A stretch of 64,000 bases of DNA from Setophaga petechia (GCA_024362935.1 JANCRA010000066.1:859501-923500); one strand, 5' to 3'; positions 23,068 through 32,862 are shown, numbered from the stretch's first letter. Notes: generated by a model not told the origin, from the letters alone. A program made the numbers and translations.

Positions 23068-23744
23068 TGATGAAGATTTTGATGCAAGATGTTTTCCATT
23101 ACCATCTGCATGGCAGATTACCTTTGTCAAGTGGGCAGTTTGCCTTATCTCTCTCTCTGAGTGACCACATTCACTCCTCCCTCGGGAGGGGACACCTGCT
23201 GATAACAGCTCTGGAATGTCCCTGCAGGGCTGATAAGAACTACAGCATCCCATTGGGAGATGGGAGCCCAGAGGGAGGAGCCAAGCATTCCTACCCGGAT
23301 AGAATCTGGAGATTCTGGAACACCAGCACGGCTCCTGCACTGCATTGCCCAGAGGAACAGCAGCTGCCTCTTGCCCTGCATCTCCAGAGGCAGAGACTGC
23401 ACCTTTCTCCAGGATCCCTGCTCCAGCAGAACCAGCCCTGACCCTGCAGGAGGGCTGAGCCACAATTCCAATGGCACTGCTGCCACCAGCCTGACCCACA
23501 GGGTGTCAGCTTGGGCTCTGACTCTGCCAGTGTTGTTCTAGTGCACTGCATTGTTTATTTTATCCTCTATTTTTTTTTCCTTTCCCTATTAAAGAACTGT
23601 TATTTCCTGCTCCCATATTTTTGCCTGAGAACCCCTTAATTTAAAATTTATAGCAATTGCAAGAGGTGGGGAGGGTTTAAATTCTCCATTCCAGGGGAGG
23701 CTCCTGCCTTCTTTAGCAGACTCCTGTCTTTCCAAACCAAGACA
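23068..23744 (+). mobile_element. Complete solo LTR, 677 bp, 5-bp target-site duplication
   Basis: The element starts with TG (23068) and ends with CA (23744). It is flanked by GGCAC at 23063-23067 and 23745-23749. A second copy in opposite orientation lies at 35084-35739. The poly(A) region has attaaagaactgttatttcc, and the end carries ctcctgtctttccaaaccaa. A 5-bp duplication fits ERVL- or some ERV1-type integrases. The 172-, 147- and 113-aa open frames through it are LTR by-products and not genes. Confidence 0.88.
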
Positions 23745-23749
23745 GGCAC

Positions 23750-24866
23750 GATCTGAGGTCACTGAGGATCTGGAATCCAGAGGAGCAGCACCAAACCCAC
23801 CGGGCTGCTCGTGGGGCTCCAAGGTGCCAGCTGAGCTCAGCCCACCCCACAGCATTTCAGGTGCCAGCCCGGGCTCAGCTGGCATCCAAGGGGGTGTCTC
23901 TGGAAGGTGGCACAGGCTGCAGCCCCTCAGCAGAGCCCCAGCTCCTCCTGGCAGTGCTGGAAGGGTGAGCAGCATGAAAACCTCCCCGAGGAGGGCAGAG
24001 CAGAGCTCAGGGAGCAGGAGATGCCCCCACTGCCCATCCCTGCAGGAGAACCCTGGGCAGGGTGGCCAGAGGGTTTTTTGTGGGTTCACCCCAATTCCTC
24101 TGAGTATTTCAGAGCCCCTTTTAGCTGCACTCTGAGGCGGATTCCTTTGCTTTGGGCTTTTTATAAAAACTCCTGGTTTTCCTTGTTTTAAGATCATATT
24201 TTATTCCCACTGGAAGAGCAGCTTGAACTGAGACATTTAAAAGACAAACACTGTCTCTCACCATGTTTTAATTATTTAACCACTAAAAGATCTGTACTTT
24301 GTCTTTTACTCATTTAAAGACACAGGTGGTTTAAAGTGAGTACATGGTTATTGAAAATTGAATGTGTTACTTCCTCAGGAAGCGTTATATATTTGAAATA
24401 CTGCTTTGATAATATTTTTTTTTACTCCCTTCACTTTCACTGCTCTTGTTTTCTGCCTTCAATACACCCCAGAGACACATTTTTCTAGTGAGAAAACACA
24501 GGACAGTTTTGGAAAAATAAAAAACTATGTGAGAGACAAGACAAGATTATCAAATTGCCAATTTTTTGTCTGGGTTTCAAGCACAGAATCTTTGTGCAGA
24601 GTTCCCCAGCTCTCTCACACAGCTCTAGGAAAGAGGCTTTTTCTGAAAAGGCTTTTCTGATGAAATCACATTTTCCATGACAAAAAAAAAGGTCTTTGAA
24701 AAGTCATCTTGACAGCCTGCTCCTGGTTCTGCCTGCTGGCTGGAGATGGGCCTTTTTCTGTTATCTGTGTAAAATGTGGGGAGGGGGCTGCTCTGTGCCC
24801 CCTCTGCTGCCATCCTGGTTGGCACCCAGTGCTCTGGGCCTGCAGTGACCCAGCCACCCCCCTGGA

Positions 24867-24897
<31 letters not shown>

Positions 24898-26081
24898 CTT
24901 CCTCCAGGTGAAGCTGCTCAGGTGCAACAGACACAAGCACAGCTTGGAGCCTGCTGAGCTGGGACAAGCCAGGGAGCCCCGGGGTCCATCCATCCTTCTC
25001 AGAGCCTGGAAATTCAGGAAAACTGTGAATTCAATGTCAATTTTGCAGCTGTTGTAATGAAGAAGTCTATCTGTGTTGTATGAACAAATCTTTATTAGAA
25101 AGATGAATATTTTCTTTTAATGAAAAACTCTTCCCGAAAGAGTTTTGAAATCCACCAAGACAACTTTTGACATTCACCAGTTCTCTATAAAAATGTGGGG
25201 CATGGGTAGCTCTTTTTATTTTTTTAAATTTTTTTTTAATGTCTTCCAAATGAATCCTACCCCTCTGCTTCTCTCCCAGCACAGGCAAAGTCACTTCAGG
25301 GAGTCAAAAGCAAAATCCAGATTCGCTCTCCTGGGACACAGATTCTGTAAAAGTCCTGGAAACTGGAAGAAAACAGCAGGGAAAAGAGCAAGGAAATGCC
25401 ACTGTAGGTGAGTGACTGTGAATAATCCCCATGCTCACATTTTCTTCTGTGTTATTATCCTTTTAAAAAATTAAAGATGGTAATAGGTTACTGTAATGGA
25501 AAGTGAGATAATGGGGAGATTTTAGGGAGATAAAGTTATAATGGTATCCAGGGAGGGAGGGCAATGGGGACAGAAAATTGAAAGGGATTCATTATGAACT
25601 TATCCTCACTTATAAATATTCCCCCAGGTTAGGAGTTATGGTGTTAATAATTAACCAGAATCTTATGAAGGCTAAAATAACTCCAGCATGCACAAAGCTC
25701 CTCTCTTCAGCACTCACCATGTGCACAAGCCTTGCCTGCCACTCATCCCAGTCACTGTGGTAACTGTGCATCTGCTTCCACAATATCCTCCATTAATCAT
25801 TTACACACAGGGGGAAGGAAAGTCTTGCAGGAATGGTGCCATGGGAGCTGTTTCTGCTCCCCTGTGCTGCTGAGTGAGAGCAGCTCTGAGCCCCTCCAGC
25901 CCCAGGTGCTGAATAGAGGCAGGGGATGCACCCTTGGAATCCATGGAATCAATCTCATCAGCTGGGAGGAGAGATCTGTGTGCTGAATGTGTCCATCCCT
26001 CGTCCTGCATGGATTTCAGACTGTTCTGGTTCTTTGGTGTCTTTCTCTGAAGCATTAGAAAATGGAACTGAGCACTGTGGT
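23750..26081. other. Unique non-coding sequence with one tetranucleotide repeat
   Basis: No gene recognised. The 202-aa minus-strand frame at 23589-24197 starts inside the preceding LTR end and has no domain. The stretch at 24190-24420 is AT-rich and repeat-free. Confidence 0.45.
24868..24898. repeat. (CTGT)n microsatellite
   Basis: About seven uninterrupted tetranucleotide copies. Confidence 0.95.
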
Positions 26082-26121
26082 CCTTCTCACCAGTGTTTCT
26101 TTCCTTCTGCTCCATGGCTCT
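26082..26121. repeat. Palindrome-arm fragment at the left side of an LTR
   Basis: About 40 bp (ccttctcaccagtgtttctt onward) matches the inner end of both arms of the palindrome at 32282-32690. It ends in GGCTCT, the target-site duplication of the adjacent LTR. Confidence 0.8.
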
Positions 26122-26580
26122 TGTGACTGTGTTCACAGGGGTTTTTGGATTGGGGAAGAGATGAGGATCTGACTCCATGTTTCAGAAGGCTTGATTTATT
26201 ATTTTATTATATATATTACTATAGATAATAAAATAATAAATATTATTTAAAATATATTAATAATATATAAAAATAAATAATATTAAAATATTATTAAAAC
26301 TATACTAAAAGAATGGAAGAAAAGGTTTCATCAGAAGGCTGGCTAAGAATAGAATAGCAAAGAATGATAACAAAGGTTTGTGGCTCAGGCTCTGTGTCCA
26401 ACACAACTGAGCTGTGATTGGCCATTAATTAGAAACAACCACATGAGACCAATCACAGATGCACCTGTTGCATTCCACAGCAGCAGATAATCAATGTGTA
26501 CATTTTGTTCCTGAGGCCTCTCAGCTTCTCAGGGGGAAAAATCCTAAGGAAAGGATTTTTCATGAAAGTTGTCTGCGACA
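26122..26580 (-). mobile_element. Complete solo LTR, 459 bp, 6-bp target-site duplication
   Basis: The plus-strand boundaries are TG at 26122 and CA at 26580. Perfect GGCTCT repeats lie at 26116-26121 and 26581-26586. On the minus strand it starts TGTCGCAGACAAC and passes through a tgaaaaatcctttcct block, gtgattgg-type CCAAT sequence and a long AT-rich stretch (plus-strand about 26185-26310). The close relative at 40690-41078 shares cagcagataa, accaatcacagatg and actccatgtttcagaaggct. No internal retroviral sequence remains. Confidence 0.9.
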
Positions 26581-26586
26581 GGCTCT

Positions 26587-26670
26587 CATGGTTCCTGCGC
26601 TGGGAAGGAACCTCCAGAAGCCTCCAGTCCACCTCCCACTCAGAGCAGAACCATCTCCAGCACTGATCAG
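26587..26670. repeat. Palindrome-spacer fragment at the right side of an LTR
   Basis: About 84 bp (catggttcctgcgctgggaa through ccagcactgatcag) matches the reverse complement of the spacer at 32443-32528. With 26082-26121 it reconstitutes the uninterrupted paralogue. Confidence 0.82.
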
Positions 26671-27032
26671 TCACCCTGGCTGTGTCTCTGTCCCCTGAAG
26701 ATGCACGTCCAACACCCTCTGACCCAAAAAAGTCAGTGGGAGGGAGGCCTGGAGGGATAAGAAAATTCCTCTGGCTGTTGCAGTGCAGTGGCTCTTTGGG
26801 ATGTCCCTGCTATAAAAGCAGAGCAGCACTTGCCATCGACCAGGAGTGCAGTGCCATGTGCACAGAGAGGTGACAGTCAGAAAAATCCTTCAGAAATTCC
26901 TGCTGAGACCTGCAGAGGAGCCTCTGGTGACAGCAGAGCCTGTGGCTGATGGTGTGGAACAAAGGGACAGCAAATGCTCCTCAAAGGGTTAATCTTTAAC
27001 CACACTGTGGCACAGATCAAGCTGCAGGAGGT
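26671..27032. other. Unique non-coding sequence
   Basis: Nothing recognised. Confidence 0.4.
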
Positions 27033-27295
27033 GAATCACAGAATTGTAGAAACATGGAATCACAGAATTATTTGGGCTGCAAGGGATCTTAAAGTCCATC
27101 CCATCCCTGCCATGGCAGGGACACTTCCACCATCCCAGGTGCTCCAAGCCCTGTCCAGCCTGGCCTTGGGCACTGTCAGGGATCCAGGGGCAGCCACAGC
27201 TGCTCTGGGCTTCCCCACCCTCACAGGGAACAATTCCTTCTGTGTATGTGACCCAAACATCCCCCTCTCAGTGTGAAGCCCTTTCCCCTGTCCTG
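27033..27295 (-). repeat. CR1 LINE, 3' end fragment
   Basis: Antisense tail (gaatcacagaatt, then catggaatcacagaattatt), gggctgcaagggatcttaaa, the ccatccctgccatggcaggg block, ctccaagccctgtccagcct and ccagggatccaggggcagcc. It closely resembles the CR1 at 32863-33027, suggesting the same subfamily. Confidence 0.92.
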
Positions 27296-27429
27296 CAGGG
27301 TTGTGCACTGTGGGGCTGTGGGTGTCCCTGTCCCACAGGTGTCACCTCCATCTCCTGAGGGCACAGCAAGGACCAGCACAGCATCCCTGCACCCCAGTGT
27401 CCCCAGCAGCAGGAAGGGCAGGACCCCTC
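27296..27429. other. Unique sequence between a CR1 and an LTR
   Basis: Nothing recognised beyond the CCCCTC target site at its right end (27424-27429). Confidence 0.4.
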
Positions 27430-27899
27430 TGTGGCCACATTTCCCTTCCCAGAGAAAAGCAAAGCACAACTTCCCAAGGATATTTTCTGGGAATCACAGC
27501 GAAAAACCTCAGGGAAAGAAAAAACAATTATTAACTCAACTGCTGCTCCTGTGTTTGTGCACAAGTGGAATGCACTGTAGAAAATTGTTTATCTGAAAGA
27601 AATTAGTACTTAAATTCTAGTGTGAGTGTTTTTTCTTAACCAATCTCTGCAAGCTGTGTCCAGTCAATCAAGAAACAGTTGTGAGATCTGGTTGAGTGCT
27701 TGTGCAGTTTCAGTTTAAATTTAGTGTAATATAGTATAGTGTAATATAGTACAATAAAGTAATGTATAGTATAATAAAGCAATACTATATATTATTATAT
27801 TACTATATATATTACTATATATTATTAGTTAACCTTTTGACATCAATAGAGTCAAATGCATCATTTCTCCCTGCATTGGGGCACCTTGCAAATCCCATA
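27430..27899 (+). mobile_element. Complete solo LTR, 6-bp target-site duplication, TG...TA ends
   Basis: It starts TGTGGCCACATTTCCC and ends aaatcccata. The flanks are CCCCTC at 27424-27429 and CCCCTC at 27900-27905, a perfect 6-bp duplication that fixes the last dinucleotide as TA. Contents include gcctgtgtttgtgc-type blocks (here ctgctcctgtgtttgtgcac), gagtgcttgtgcagtttcag, repeated agtgtaatatagtata, the ATAAAGTAAT poly(A) region and an AT expansion at about 27740-27840. The tail is gtcaaatgcatcatttctcc. Confidence 0.87.
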
Positions 27900-27905
27900 C
27901 CCCTC

Positions 27906-28171
27906 TTCCCCCATGGACTTCTGTCCCCATGAACTTCTGTTCTGTACTCTGTGTCCTGCACAAAGGGAATCTGACCAAAGCATCCTGAAGAACAGGATGT
28001 GCCTCTGGATTTCTGAGCTCCGGACAGCTCCCGCCCCTGCAGCCCGGTGCAGAAGGTGTCAGTACTGAGTCACTGTTTTACAAACTCTGTGCCATGAGGG
28101 AGTGAGGTGAGATGGGGCTGCTGCAGAGGACAGAGCATCAGGGAGTTACCTGCACCCTGCAGGGGCTGGGC
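27906..28171. other. Unique non-coding sequence
   Basis: Nothing recognised. Confidence 0.4.
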
Positions 28172-28531
28172 TGCACTGACCCCTCCAGCTCGGGGTATTC
28201 TGTGATGTCCATTTGCAGCTGAGGAGTGTTCCTGGACAGGGGAGATGTCAGGAGCACTCCTGCAGTGACCCCTCTGGCTCGGGATATTCTGTGATGTCCA
28301 TTTGCAGCTGCAGGAGTGTTCCTGGACAGGGGAGATGTCAGGAGCACTCCTGCAGTGACCCCTCCAGCTCGGGATATTCTGTGATGTCCATTTGCAGCTG
28401 CAGGGGTGTTCCTGGACAGGGGAGATGTCAGGAGCACTCCTGCAGTGACCCCTCCAGCTCGGGATATTCTGTGATGTCCATTTGCAGCTCCAGGGGTGTT
28501 CCTGGACAGGGGAGATGTCAGGAGCTGGGGG
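28172..28531. repeat. Minisatellite, four copies of a 90-bp unit
   Basis: The landmark gtgatgtccatttgcagct recurs at about 28202, 28291, 28381 and 28471, so the period is 89-90 bp. Each unit also holds tgttcctggacaggggagat and gtcaggagcactcctgcag. Copies differ at only a few positions. Because 90 is divisible by three, frames stay open on both strands (107 aa plus, 99 aa minus). A frame open on both strands argues against coding. Confidence 0.93.
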
Positions 28532-28916
28532 TTTAGCCCTGGGAACTCACAGCCCCAGTGCTCCTCCAGGTGACACAGGGCTGACTAAAGGCAGCAGCAC
28601 ACAGTCCAGGAAAGCCTTGACTTCCCAGGGGCATGCCAGGAACATGGTTAACCATGGGTACCCAGTCCTGGCAGTTTTGGGATCAGTGGGGAATCACTCA
28701 TGAATCACTCATGCTGGAGTGATTCTGCAGCACAGGCAGAGCCAGCCCTTCATTGTCCTTTGGGTGACAGCTCAGTGACACAACAGCTGAATGGGAAAAG
28801 GGGTTTGGGGCTGTCCTGCATCCAGCAGGGCTGTGTACTGCTTGCCTTAGGCCAATAGTTAGCCTGAAGTTTTGGAGGTGATCCAACAGCAGCATCCAAC
28901 AGCAGCACAGAGGAAC
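28532..28916. other. Unique non-coding sequence
   Basis: Nothing recognised. Confidence 0.4.
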
Positions 28917-28977
28917 CCCTTCCCTTCCCTTCCCTTCCCTTCCCTTCCCTTCCCTTCCCTTCCCTTCCCTTCCCTTC
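28917..28977. repeat. (CCCTT)n microsatellite
   Basis: Twelve near-perfect pentanucleotide copies with pyrimidines on the plus strand. Confidence 0.97.
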
Positions 28978-29679
28978 AGGAGGTGCTGACCCCGAGTGGG
29001 GCCACCCTGGGCTGGCAAGGACAGGACCCTCAGAGCAGCCCACCAGGCTCTGCCCAGCACCATGCAGCCTCTGGTAATGAGGACAGCAAATTAGAGTTCT
29101 TTAAATAACCAGGACCTCTTCAGGAAAGGGAGTAAGGTCCTCAGATGGCCTGATCTTCACTTAATCCCTGCAAACAGACACCTCTGATTAGGAGGATTGG
29201 TTTCTTCTGGAGGGCAGCAGATTGAGGGCTTTGCCTGGCAAGAGCAGAATAACATCTGGTGCTGTATTTCCTACAGCCAGGGAGCCCCTGACTCCTGTCC
29301 CCAGTTTGATGCTCAGCCTGCTCACCCCTCCCCACCCCAGCACCAAAACCCCTTCATTGGCACCTGACTGGAGCAGGAGCACCCCATGGCTCAGCACAGC
29401 CCTGGCACACACCATGCCAGGGTCAGAGAGGGGCTCTGAGCCCCTGGAAGGGCCGGGCAGGGCTGGGCAGGATGGGCAGTGGTGGCAGGAGCTGCCCTGG
29501 AGGACTCAGTGACAGCTTTGTGCCATGGGCTGGGTGGGCAGCAGCTCTGCTCCTCACCCCCTGTGCCACAGCAGTGACACAGAGGTCTCAGCTAATGAGC
29601 AGGGACACTAATGAATCTGTGTGATATCCTGTGCATCCTCTGCCTCCAGGGCAGCCCCAGGGCGCCTCAAGCAAACAAA
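28978..29679. other. Unique non-coding sequence
   Basis: No recognised feature. Composition is GC-rich with no convincing exon. Confidence 0.4.
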
Positions 29680-30152
29680 TGAAGGAAACACGAAGGAAAC
29701 ATGAAGGAAACACAAAGGAAACATGAAGGAAGCATGAAGGAAACGGAAACATGAAGGAAACACGAAGGAAACGTGAAGGAAACACGAAGGAAATGTGAAG
29801 GAAACACAAAGGAAACAGAAGAAAACAGAAGGAAACACAAAGGAAACAGAAGGAAACGCAAAGGAAACAGAAGAAAACGCAAAGGAAACAGAAGAAAACG
29901 CAAAGGAAACAGAAGAAAACGCAAAGGAAACATGAAGGAAACAGAAGGAAGCATGAAGGAAACAGAAACATGAAGGAAACACGAAGGAAACACGAAGGAC
30001 AGATGGAAATATGAAGGAAATGCGAAGGAAACACAAAGGAAACACGAAGAAAACGGAAACACAAAGGAAACAGAAGGAAACATGAAGGAAACACAAAGGA
30101 AACATGAAGGAAACATGAAGGAAGTATGAAGGAACCATGAAGGAAACATGAA
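29680..30152. repeat. Purine-rich minisatellite, about 11-bp unit
   Basis: More than 40 copies of variants of AAGGAAACACG, AAGGAAACATG and AAGGAAACAGA run for about 470 bp. Guanine and adenine dominate the plus strand almost throughout. The predicted 173- to 202-aa minus-strand frames, rich in Phe, Cys, Ser and Pro, and a basic plus-strand frame (RRKRKGN repeats) are translations of the array and not proteins. Confidence 0.97.
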
Positions 30153-30601
30153 GTCTATTAGGGCTTGCCAGCCCCTTCCCCAGAGCATTCAGGGCAATAC
30201 ACATCCACAGCAGCAATTTCTACAGAATCACAGCAAATATTTTTGCTGATGAGTTTCTGCAAGATTTGCCAAGGCTTTTTTATTTTTTTTTCCAAAACCA
30301 GAAGTGAGATTTCTTTTTTCCCTTCCTTTTTTTTAAATGCTAATTTGCATAATGAGATTCTGAAGAATCACCCCTCCCCCAAGATATACACAGTTTTCTG
30401 TGTTGATGAAGATCAGATTTGGCTGAAAATAATTTTGATGGAAAATGTTCAGCTGTCTCTGCAGCAAGATAAAGCCCTGACAGAGCCCTGTTACTGGCAT
30501 GACCAAATTACTTTGCTTCAAGATGCAGCAAGAGAAAAACCCCTGGCAAGGAGGAAAGAGCCTTTTCCATCCCATTCTTGGAGAAGCCTTGGAGATGTAG
30601 G
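30153..30601. other. Unique sequence left of a nested LTR
   Basis: No repeat recognised. The stretch ends with TGTAGG (30596-30601), the target site of the LTR that follows. Confidence 0.45.
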
Positions 30602-31157
30602 TATTGGTGAAATTTTGCCTGACAGGCAGGGAGAATGATGAGCAGGACTCCATGATAACAGAAAGCTAATTAGCTACTTTATTATACTATCTTATTTAAT
30701 TATTTAATATTATTTATATTAAATTTTATTAAAATATAATATATATAACATATATAATATATAATATTAATATATTATTTATATTTATTTATATACTATA
30801 TTATTTAATTATTTAATACTATATTATTCTATACTATATTACACTTATCTAAATTGAAACTGCACAAGCACTCAACAAAATCTCGTGACTGTCTCCTGAC
30901 TGACTGTGAGGACACAGCTTGCAGAAATTGGTCAAGAAAACAAAACACTCACAAGAAAACAAAAGAAAACAAAACACTCACACCAGAATCCAATCAAGCA
31001 AATTCCTTCAGGTAAATAATCTTCTAACTCATTTTACATGTTCCAAAACACAGGAGCAGCAAATGAGATAAGAATTGATTTGATCTCTCTGCTTCTCCAG
31101 GAAAAACCTGAGAGAGAGAATTATCTCTCTCTCTGTTCAGAGAATGTGAATGCCACA
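30602..31157 (-). mobile_element. Complete solo LTR, 6-bp target-site duplication, TG...TA ends
   Basis: On the minus strand it starts TGTGGCATTCACATTCTC (31157) and ends CACCAATA (30602). TGTAGG lies on both sides (30596-30601 and 31158-31163). The interior has gagcagcaaatgagataaga, gcacaagcactcaacaaaat and an AT-rich expansion at about 30690-30850. It matches 27430-27899 and 58810-59232. It is inserted about 260 bp from the primer-binding site of the family A element, probably within that element's leader. Confidence 0.88.
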
Positions 31158-31163
31158 TGTAGG

Positions 31164-31420
31164 ACCCACTGAAGTGTTTCAGGGCACCCTAGTGAGGAAC
31201 AGGTCTTTTTCTGGCTATTTTCTTTCCGTGCTAACCTGAACACACCTTCCAGAGAAATGCAGGCCAGGGGGAGGATGCTGAGGAGATGCAGGGTACAGAG
31301 AGGTTTGGCACCTGGACAAGGACATGGCCAAGGACAAGGAAGGGCCACCAGCTCTGTATTTCCCTAACCCAAGTCTTTTTTGCAATGGTGCAGACCCAAG
31401 AGGTTTTTGGGTAGCAGTAG
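31164..31420 (-). mobile_element. Probable 5' leader region of a family A retrovirus
   Basis: On the minus strand this follows the primer-binding-site-like sequence and runs to the target site of the 30602-31157 LTR. No gag frame is recognisable in it. Assignment depends on the primer-binding-site call. Confidence 0.4.
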
Positions 31421-31439
31421 CCCCAAAGTTGGGTGCCAG
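31421..31439 (-). other. Retroviral primer-binding site, lysine-tRNA-like
   Basis: Read on the minus strand the 19 bases are TGGCACCCAACTTTGGGGC. This follows the tRNA-Lys(1,2)-type site used by betaretroviruses (a TGGCGCCCAAC core followed by GTGGGGC), apart from one CpG-decay change and a two-base difference with one inserted base. It lies at the 3' side of the family A LTR, where a primer-binding site belongs. A Trp-type alternative nearer the LTR body matches less well. Confidence 0.6.
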
Positions 31440-31969
31440 GAGGGAATTAGAGCAGGGGCAGGGAGTGTGGGTGGAATGCTGGATCACCACAGGGATGGCT
31501 GTGCAGAAGAGGTGAGGTGTGTGCTGGAGCTGCCACAGCTCCCTGCAGGAAGGGACCTCTGAGGGTGCCAGGGAGCCCTGAAAACTCTGAACTCAGGGAA
31601 CCCTCAAAACTCTGCACTCTTTTGGTCCATGTCAGAGCATCAGGGGATAGGATGGTCGGGATGGCCAGAGAGCAGAGATCTCTGCAGCCAGGGCTGGGAA
31701 CTTGTGGGTTATTGCAAAGGGCCTGGGTGCAGGGCCCTGCTGGGAGCTGCCAGCCACAGCTCAGAGCAGCAAAGAGAGAAGAGAGGGGGAGAGAGGAAAA
31801 GCCTGGATGAGAGAGCAAAGTTCCCCTTACAATACCATAAATCTTCTTCTGTGCTGAATATTCTCATTCTCACTAACTAATCTAGTCCAAGACACAAATC
31901 CTACAGCATTTCCATACAGCCTAGAAGAATCCTTACATTCCCACACTGGGTTACATTTTAAACCCTACA
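31440..31969 (-). mobile_element. Family A LTR, about 530 bp
   Basis: On the minus strand it starts TGTAGGGTTTAAAATG at 31969, directly after the polypurine tract, and runs toward the primer-binding site at 31439. The first 330 bp match the plus-strand copy at 6365-6692. The terminal CA next to the primer site is not obvious, so the right end in sense orientation is uncertain by about 60 bp. Another possible CA end lies at 31500. Confidence 0.72.
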
Positions 31970-32220
31970 AACTCCTCTTTGGGCCCCTTCTGCCAAGCCA
32001 GCAGGGTCTGCTCTGAGCCCTGGGCCTGTCTGCAAGCAGAGGGAATTGTTTGATCCAAAGGGGATCACCTTCAGCTGGCCATGCCATTGTTTTCCAGTTG
32101 TTCAGTAACTGAGGGATCTCAAAGCTTGCTTTCATTTCAATCTTGTTTATAGTTTCCATATTCTCAAAATCTTTTGCCAGGCAATCATATTTATAAGGCT
32201 TCCTGTTCCATCTTCCCCAA
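31970..32220 (-). mobile_element. Family A retrovirus, 3' internal fragment
   Basis: This is the inverted counterpart of 6118-6369 and is more than 90 percent identical by eye. The same reading frame is open to a TAG two bases into the LTR. The polypurine tract precedes the LTR. It differs from the 6-kb copy at only about three residues in some 80. The protein is not recognised. The upstream provirus is missing, and beyond 32220 the sequence changes to the palindrome region. Confidence 0.75.
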
Positions 32221-32281
32221 CAGGTCCAGAGGGAATTCTGCCTGCTGGGAGTGAGAGAGCATGAACAGAGCAGCACATCTA

Positions 32282-32690
32282 CAGGAACCCAGAGTGGAGG
32301 GCAGTGGAACAACAAGAAGGCAGTTTTGGGAAACACTGGAGCCCTGAGGTGGCAGCTGCCAAGAGGCTGAACATCTCAGGTGTCTGTCACCTCACACAAT
32401 CCTTCTCACCGGTGTTTCTTTCCTTCTGCTTCATGGCTCTGGCAGATCAGTGCTGGAGATGGTCCTGCTCTGAGCAGGAGGTGACTGGAGGCTTCTGGAG
32501 GTCCCTTCCCAACAGCACAGGAACCATGAGAGCCATGAAGCAGAAGGAAAGAAACACTGCTGAGAAGGACTGCTCACCTGTAGGCCTGAGGTAACACCGA
32601 CCCCTGAGATGTTCTGCCTGATGGCAGCTGCCACCTCAGTGCTCCAGTGTTTCCACCAAACTGCCTTCTTGCTGCTTCACTGGGTTCCTG
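32282..32690. repeat. Palindrome: 160-bp arms, 88-bp spacer
   Basis: Arm A (32282-32440) is the reverse complement of arm B (32529-32690), with perhaps 80-85 percent identity. Identity is highest at the inner 40 bp (gtttctttccttctgcttca matched by its complement). Shared blocks further out are aaacactggag, tgaggtggcagctgcca and gaacatctcagg. The spacer, 32441-32528, is single copy here. The spacer and inner arm also occur at 26082-26670, split by an LTR. If transcribed, this would form a long hairpin. Confidence 0.88.
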
Positions 32691-32862
32691 AGCACCAAAG
32701 AGCTCTGGGAATATGTTCAGGCACTGGGACCAAGCACTGTGATCAGCTCACTCTGCCTCATGAAACCCCCTGGTCCCTGCAGCAGGAGGGATCCACCCAA
32801 GGCTGTAATTAGATGATCTTTAGGGTCTGAAGTTGGGGGCTGCTTTTGGTGAGGAAGCAAAA
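32691..32862. other. Unique non-coding sequence
   Basis: Nothing recognised. Confidence 0.4.

Noticed and set aside
23589..24197. 202-aa minus-strand frame
   Set aside because: Part lies inside an LTR end and the rest shows no domain or exon structure.
28172..28531. CRISPR-like array
   Set aside because: Units are contiguous 90-bp tandem copies with no variable spacers, in vertebrate DNA.
29588..30216. 168- to 202-aa minus-strand frames rich in Phe, Cys and Ser
   Set aside because: They are translations of an 11-bp minisatellite. Several frames are open at once, which shows stop-poor composition rather than coding.
31470..31492. Tryptophan-tRNA-type primer-binding site (TGGTGATCC on the minus strand) as the priming site of family A
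   Set aside because: Only the first eight or nine bases resemble the Trp site. The lysine-type match at 31421-31439 is longer and closer.
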